A stretch of 64,000 bases of DNA from Pseudomonas sp. 2FG (lineage in GTDB: Bacteria; Pseudomonadota; Gammaproteobacteria; Pseudomonadales; Pseudomonadaceae). Shown here one piece after another: positions 63,347 to 64,000 of this stretch. The position numbers and the translations under genes were made by a program. The notes beneath the pieces were generated by a model that was not told the origin of the DNA, did no database searches, and saw only the letters and a list, made by a program, of their open reading frames with translations. Every line of letters begins with the position of its first letter. Position 1 is the stretch's first letter. The stretch lies in the NCBI RefSeq assembly GCF_005502935.1, contig NZ_SCMP01000001.1, positions 186,001-250,000 of the forward strand, written 5' to 3'.

Positions 63347-64000
63347 ATGACTACCAGTGCCAAACTGCCCAGCGCCAGTTTCCCCGTGCGCCGGATGGAT
63401 TTCAGCTTCGCCCAGACCGAGAAATACTGGTGGAGTGGCGACCCGTTCATGAGCCACTTCATGAACAACCTCTCGTCGCTGTTTCCCTACGGCGAGATGT
63501 TCTTCGTCGACAGCGTGCGCGCGGTGCGCGAGCGGATCACCGGGCCGCAGTTGAAGAAAGACATCGGCGCCTTCATCGGCCAGGAGGCCATGCACTCCAA
63601 GGAGCACGCGGCCTACAACGAATACGCGGCCAAACACGCTATCGACCTGGAGCGCCTGGAGCTGCGGATCAAGGTACTGCTGGAGTGGGTGACCAAGATC
63701 ACCACCAAGAAACAGCGCCTGGCCGCCACCTGCGCGCTGGAACACTTCACCGCCACCATGGCCCAGCAACTGCTGCAGCGTGAAGACCTGACCACCCAGA
63801 TCGACGACCCGAAGCTGTACCAGCTGTGGATGTGGCACGCCATCGAGGAAAACGAGCACAAGGCGGTGTGCTATGACGCCTACCAGGCGATAGGCGGCGG
63901 CTATTTCACCCGTGTCGCCATGATGGCCATCTCCACCCTGATCTTCTTCGGCGTGATCGGCTGGTTCCAGCTACACCTGCTGCGCAAGGATCGCCAACTG
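63347..64000 (+). CDS. Metal-dependent hydrolase (PF10118 type), C-terminus beyond the window
   Basis: 218 complete codons from the ATG at 63347 are open to the window edge, with a GGAG-type ribosome-binding site just upstream. The sequence has VRRMDFSFAQTEKYWWSGDP, FIGQEAMHSKEHAAYNEYA, CALEHFTATMAQQLLQ and WHAIEENEHKAVCYDAYQA. These E-x-x-H and H-x-x-E-x-x-E-H patterns, and a hydrophobic segment at about 196-215, are typical of the predicted metal-dependent hydrolase family PF10118. The fold is ferritin-like, and the reaction is not known. Confidence 0.85.
   Translation, partial: MTTSAKLPSASFPVRRMDFSFAQTEKYWWSGDPFMSHFMNNLSSLFPYGEMFFVDSVRAVRERITGPQLKKDIGAFIGQEAMHSKEHAAYNEYAAKHAIDLERLELRIKVLLEWVTKITTKKQRLAATCALEHFTATMAQQLLQREDLTTQIDDPKLYQLWMWHAIEENEHKAVCYDAYQAIGGGYFTRVAMMAISTLIFFGVIGWFQLHLLRKDRQL

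Overview
The window is a GC-rich chromosomal segment from a Pseudomonas-type gammaproteobacterium. The evidence is a complete alginate operon, Anr-type regulation, a cbb3 oxidase cluster, the sdh-suc TCA operon divergent from gltA, and Pseudomonas small genes such as the PA1571 family. From memory, gene order on both flanks follows P. aeruginosa PAO1 (the PA1590-PA1571, PA1562-PA1564 and PA1554-PA1543 regions). The species cannot be fixed from sequence alone.

Layout. 1-2.4 kb: a cut-off MAPEG membrane protein, a DUF599 protein and the branched-chain amino acid carrier brnQ. 2.6-14 kb: the TCA block on the minus strand, transcribed sdhCDAB then sucAB-lpdG-sucCD, with a sigma70-like promoter. 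gltA diverges from it at 14.3 kb. 15.7-29.6 kb: mostly single genes (START protein, YkgJ-like cysteine cluster protein, beta-hydroxyacid dehydrogenase-like protein, DEDDh exonuclease, ppnP, RhtA-like exporter, MsbA-like ABC exporter, DCC protein, ATP-NAD kinase-like protein, PA1571-like protein, pdxB, MATE pump, tusA, lipoprotein hydrolase, rlmM). 29.7-32.4 kb: acnA. 32.5-48.6 kb: twelve alginate genes on the minus strand, algD-8-44-K-E-G-X-I-J-F-L-A. 48.6-49.8 kb: an AT-rich algD upstream region and a wrecked chemoreceptor gene (aer-like) carrying a miniature inverted-repeat element. 49.8-64 kb: an alpha/beta hydrolase, ccoNOQP, ccoGHIS, a TauE/SafE-like protein, hemN with an Anr box, anr, apt and a cut-off PF10118-type metal-dependent hydrolase.

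How the genes work together. The sdh/suc/gltA/acnA genes supply most of the TCA cycle. The cco/hemN/anr block makes and regulates the microaerobic terminal oxidase and its haem supply. The alginate block makes GDP-mannuronate (AlgA, AlgD), polymerises it under c-di-GMP control (Alg8, Alg44), modifies it in the periplasm (AlgG, AlgX, AlgI, AlgJ, AlgF), degrades stray polymer (AlgL) and exports it (AlgK, AlgE).

Most notable observations. (1) algL lies between algF and algA, not between algX and algI as in the classical operon. (2) The whole alginate operon lies between acnA and the cco region, beside remnants of an aer-like gene, which suggests it moved into that locus. (3) A 153-bp element with 15-bp perfect terminal inverted repeats interrupts the aer remnant; removing it with one copy of its CTAG/TA target restores the expected codons. 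(4) A second, 140-bp, inverted-repeat element precedes the last gene. I found no CRISPR array, tRNA, rRNA or transposase gene, and no clearly new multi-gene system.
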